From: a bacterium
GTDB lineage: Bacteria; Pseudomonadota; Gammaproteobacteria; Burkholderiales; Thiobacteraceae
Assembly: GCA_027438535.1 (NCBI GenBank)
Contig: DAIAMA010000010.1
Span: forward strand, 1 to 14,175
Reading direction: 5' to 3'
Length of the DNA stretch: 14,175 nt
This document shows, piece by piece, positions 11,329 through 14,175 of this stretch (positions within the stretch are counted from its first letter, which is position 1; each line of letters starts with the position of its first letter). Both the position numbers and the translations under genes were made by a program. The notes under the pieces are model-generated. The model was not told the origin of the DNA. It was given only the letters and a program-made list of their open reading frames with translations, and did no database searches.

Positions 11329-12039
11329 GTGGACGACGAAGCACAATTCACTCTCGCGCTTACCCATCATCAAGCCGGCCGCTTGGATCAAGCGGCGGCG
11401 ATTTATCGCGCGCTGCTGGCCGCCCATCCGCGACACCCCGACGCGCTGCATTTATTGGGACTCATCGAAAATCGGCAGGGCCGCGCCTGCGCCGCCGTCG
11501 ATTTGATTCGGCAGGCGATAGCGCTACGCGCCGACGTCCCCGGATTCCGTCTCAGTCTGGCGGATGCGCACTATGCGCAAGGCGATTGGCTCGCGGCGGA
11601 GCAAGCCTGCCGCGCGGCCATCGCGCTCGATCCGACACTCGCCACGGCGCACAATCACCTAGGCGTGATGCTGAAAGGGCAAAACCGGCTGCAAGATGCC
11701 GAGCAAGCCTACCGCGTCGCCTTGCAATTACATCCCGACTACACCGAAGCCTGGAGTAATCTGGGCAATGTGCTGAAGCAAAGCGGAAAACCGCATGCGG
11801 CGGAACAGTGCTACCGCGAAGCGCTGCGGCGCGATGCCAAAACGCCCGAGACCTGGAACAATCTCGGCAATGCCCTGCAACATTTATCGCGCATGGACGA
11901 GGCGGAAGCCGCCTATCGTCAAGCGATCGCGCTCAAGCCGGATTTCGTCGAGGCCTGGTACAACCTCGGCATCGTGCTCGGTGAAAGCACGCGCCTGGAA
12001 GAGGCGATCGCCGCCTACATGCAAGCCCTGCAATACGAT
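11329..12039 (+). repeat. Seven tandem TPR units in the GT41 protein
   Basis: Residues 1-237 divide into units beginning at about 1, 34, 68, 102, 136, 170 and 204, each with the TPR pattern of a Leu-Gly or Leu-Ala pair near position 9-10 and an Ala-x-x-x-Tyr/Cys segment near position 24-28. The last four units (11632-12039) are closest to consensus, each starting with Pro-Asp or a similar pair. The repeats are alike in protein but diverged in DNA. Confidence 0.85.
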
Positions 12040-13416
12040 TTCGGCAACACCTCGGCATTGGATGAGCTGGTGCATTTAATGCTGCGCGCCTGCTTATGGG
12101 AAGGGTTGCAAGCGGCGCTGGACGAATTGATGCGCCGCTTTCGCGCCCGCCAAGCCGATCTCAATCCCTATTCGCTGCTCGATCTGCCGGCGACAGCCGC
12201 GGAACAATTGCAGTGCGGCAAAAGCCGAGCGGAAAAAATCGCCGCCGCTGCCGCGCCGCGCTTCGCGCATACGCCGCCCGCGGCGCTGCCGGCGCGCATC
12301 CGCATCGGCTATTTATCCTACGATTACCGCCCGCATCCCGTCGCGTTTCTGATCGGTGAATTATTCACGCTGCACGACGCGGAAAAATTCGAGGTCTATG
12401 CGCTTTCCATCGGCCCCGACGACGCGAGCCCGGCGCGCCAGCACTTTCGCGACAGCTGCGCGCATTTCATCGATCTCGCGCCGCTTTCGCACATCGAGGC
12501 CGCGCGGACAATCCACGACCTGGGCATACACGTCTTGGTCGATCTCACCGGCTACACTACCGGCGCGCGCACCGAGATATTGGCCATGCGGCCCGCGCCG
12601 ATACAAGTCAACTGGCTCGGCTACCCGGCTACCAGCGGCGCGCCATTCATGGATTATATCGTGGCCGATCGCACCATCATCCCGCCGGAATTGGAGCGCT
12701 TTTATTCCGAGGCGGTGGTGCGGCTCCCCGATTGTTATCAGCTTAACGACCGGCGGCGGCCGGTCGCCGCGCATACGCCTAGCCGCGCCGAGTGCGGCCT
12801 GCCGGCGCAAGGCTTGGTCTTCGCTTGCTTCAATCATACGCACAAGATCATGCCCGGGATATTCGATATCTGGATGCGGCTCTTGGATAAAACGCCCGGT
12901 TCCGTGCTCTGGCTATTGGAATCGAATGCGCTCGCCGCCGCCAATTTACGGCGCGAAGCGCATGCACGGGGTATCGATCCAATGCGTATCGTGTTCGCGC
13001 CGCGCCAGCCGCTCGCCGCACATCTGGCGCGCTATCGCCTGGCGGATTTGGCGCTCGATACTTTCCCCTACACCTCGCACACCACGGCCAGCGATGCCTT
13101 ATGGGCCGGCTGCCCCTTGCTCACGCGCATGGGAGAAACGTTTGCGTCGCGCGTCGCGGGGAGTTTGCTGCATGCCGCGGGCCTCGCGGAATTGGTCACG
13201 CAAAGCTTTGCCGAATATGAAGCGCTTGCGCTGAATTTAGCCAGCGATGCCGCACGCTTGCGCGATTTGAAACAACGCTTGGAAGCACATCGCGCCGCCG
13301 CTCCGCTATTCAACGCTCCAGGAAGGGTACGCGATCTGGAGCACGCTTACTTACAAATGCTCGTCCAGTGGATCGCGGGCAAACCCGCCGCTGCATTCGA
13401 TGTGCAGACCCTGTAG
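11329..13416 (+). CDS. TPR-repeat GT41 glycosyltransferase (O-GlcNAc transferase/SPINDLY-like)
   Basis: A 695-residue protein with seven N-terminal TPR units in an unbroken 34-residue register (1-237), a helical linker, and a C-terminal GT41 catalytic region from about 322. Family landmarks: H336 in YDYRPHPV (the OGT catalytic-loop histidine position), DLTGYTTGARTE (405-416), RPAPIQVNWLGYPATSG (421-437), K506 in CFNHTHKIMP (the nucleotide-binding lysine position) and LDTFPYTSHTTASDALWAG (576-594) with H584, T585, T586 and D589. No signal peptide or membrane segment, so probably cytoplasmic. It would transfer a sugar from a nucleotide donor to Ser/Thr of proteins; donor and target are unknown. 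Start is GTG, supported by the first TPR beginning there. It lies 43 bases after feoB and converges on cheB. Confidence 0.88.
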   Translation: MDDEAQFTLALTHHQAGRLDQAAAIYRALLAAHPRHPDALHLLGLIENRQGRACAAVDLIRQAIALRADVPGFRLSLADAHYAQGDWLAAEQACRAAIALDPTLATAHNHLGVMLKGQNRLQDAEQAYRVALQLHPDYTEAWSNLGNVLKQSGKPHAAEQCYREALRRDAKTPETWNNLGNALQHLSRMDEAEAAYRQAIALKPDFVEAWYNLGIVLGESTRLEEAIAAYMQALQYDFGNTSALDELVHLMLRACLWEGLQAALDELMRRFRARQADLNPYSLLDLPATAAEQLQCGKSRAEKIAAAAAPRFAHTPPAALPARIRIGYLSYDYRPHPVAFLIGELFTLHDAEKFEVYALSIGPDDASPARQHFRDSCAHFIDLAPLSHIEAARTIHDLGIHVLVDLTGYTTGARTEILAMRPAPIQVNWLGYPATSGAPFMDYIVADRTIIPPELERFYSEAVVRLPDCYQLNDRRRPVAAHTPSRAECGLPAQGLVFACFNHTHKIMPGIFDIWMRLLDKTPGSVLWLLESNALAAANLRREAHARGIDPMRIVFAPRQPLAAHLARYRLADLALDTFPYTSHTTASDALWAGCPLLTRMGETFASRVAGSLLHAAGLAELVTQSFAEYEALALNLASDAARLRDLKQRLEAHRAAAPLFNAPGRVRDLEHAYLQMLVQWIAGKPAAAFDVQTL

Positions 13417-13428
13417 CGATACTCCCGC

Positions 13429-14175
13429 TCATCGGCCAGCTAGAATCGCATTAGGTATCTGCTCCAACGGCGCTTCGCGCTCTACTGCCCCCAATTTCAC
13501 CGCCTCTTTCGGCATGCCGTAAACCACGCATGTCGCTTCATCCTGCCCGAGCGTGCGCGCTCCGGCATCACGCATCTCCTTCAAGCCGCGCGCGCCATCG
13601 TCGCCCATGCCGGTCATGATGATGCCGAGCGAGTTCTTGCCGGCGAACTTGGCCACCGAGCGGAACAGCACATCGACCGAAGGGCGGTGCCGGTTCACTG
13701 GTGGGCCGTCGATCACCTCGACGTGATAATAGGCGCCGTTGCGTTTCAGCAGCATGTGCTTACCGCCCGGCGCGATCAGCGCCAAGCCGGGAATCACGCG
13801 ATCATTGTTGCGTGCTTCGCGCACCTCGATCTGGCTCAGTCCATTCAGGCGTTCAGCAAATGACGCAGTGAACTTTTCCGGCATGTGTTGCACGATCACC
13901 ATCCCCGGCGAGACCCGAGGCAATGCGGTCAATACCAACTCCAGCGCCTGCGTGCCGCCGGTCGAGGTGCCAATCGCCACAATCCGCTCGGTAGTCTGCA
14001 CCATGGCCGAACTTGATGGCGCCAGGACCGCATCCGCCGAGAGTTTGGAAGCAACGGGAAGCGGCGTCGAAATCGCGCGCAGATTGCGCACATTGGCGCG
14101 GGCGGCCGCCTTCACTGCATGAATCAATTCCACCGCGGATTCATTCAAGGACTGCTTGACCGCGCCTTTCGGCTT
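13429..14175 (-). CDS. cheB: CheB chemotaxis protein-glutamate methylesterase, C-terminal part (cut by window edge)
   Basis: The frame is open from its TGA at 13429 to the right edge (248 residues), so this is the 3' portion of a gene continuing outside. It holds the inter-domain linker (about 1-55 of the visible part) and the complete CheB methylesterase domain, which removes methyl groups from chemoreceptor glutamates during adaptation and can deamidate glutamines. Counting from the edge, the catalytic triad is S71 in GTSTGG, H97 in VQHMPEKF and D193 in [18 protein letters not shown] (162-171) is also typical. The N-terminal receiver domain, phosphorylated by CheA, should lie upstream beyond the window. 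A TTG at 14148 is within the frame and is probably not the real start. It converges on the GT41 gene with 12 bases between stops. Confidence 0.94.
   Translation of the reverse strand, partial: KPKGAVKQSLNESAVELIHAVKAAARANVRNLRAISTPLPVASKLSADAVLAPSSSAMVQTTERIVAIGTSTGGTQALELVLTALPRVSPGMVIVQHMPEKFTASFAERLNGLSQIEVREARNNDRVIPGLALIAPGGKHMLLKRNGAYYHVEVIDGPPVNRHRPSVDVLFRSVAKFAGKNSLGIIMTGMGDDGARGLKEMRDAGARTLGQDEATCVVYGMPKEAVKLGAVEREAPLEQIPNAILAGR

Noticed and set aside
12356..13234. 292-codon plus-strand frame overlapping the GT41 gene.
   Set aside because: Arg/Ser-rich out-of-frame reading of a gene whose own frame has clear catalytic motifs.

Overview
The window looks like ordinary chromosomal DNA of a GC-rich Gram-negative bacterium, most probably a betaproteobacterium. 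The reasons are the sdhC-D-A-B-sdhE order, the pyrG-kdsA-eno-ftsB block, and a DUF4936 gene beside ygfZ. The genus cannot be fixed from sequence reading alone. Coding density is very high: no gap exceeds 300 bases, and the longest (about 190 bases) lies between pyrG and feoA. I see no rRNA, tRNA, CRISPR array, insertion sequence or prophage gene.

Layout. (1) Minus strand, 3464 down to 56: succinate dehydrogenase operon sdhC-sdhD-sdhA-sdhB followed by the flavinylation factor sdhE. Genes overlap by 4-7 bases or are a few bases apart. (2) Plus strand, 3576-4915: ygfZ, a folate-binding protein of Fe-S cluster maintenance, and a small DUF4936 gene of unknown function, divergent from sdh. (3) Minus strand, 9067 down to 4947: pyrG-kdsA-eno-ftsB, the conserved group joining CTP synthesis, Kdo synthesis for LPS, glycolysis and the divisome. 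(4) Plus strand, 9255-11285: feoA-feoB ferrous iron uptake, with a strong Fur box lying on the -10 element of a predicted promoter. (5) Plus strand, 11329-13416: a seven-TPR GT41 (O-GlcNAc-transferase/SPINDLY-like) protein. (6) Minus strand, 13429 to the right edge: the catalytic part of the chemotaxis methylesterase CheB, whose N-terminus lies outside the window.

How they fit together. Iron and Fe-S biology recurs: feoAB brings in Fe(II), SDH carries three Fe-S clusters plus heme, and YgfZ protects Fe-S enzymes. Whether this proximity is functional is inference.

I found no convincing new multi-gene system. The points most worth a second look are the intact TPR-GT41 glycosyltransferase placed between iron uptake and chemotaxis genes, the KdsA that carries the metal-binding residues of the metal-dependent class, the Fur-box/promoter overlap, the compact FeoB, and the DUF4936 gene.
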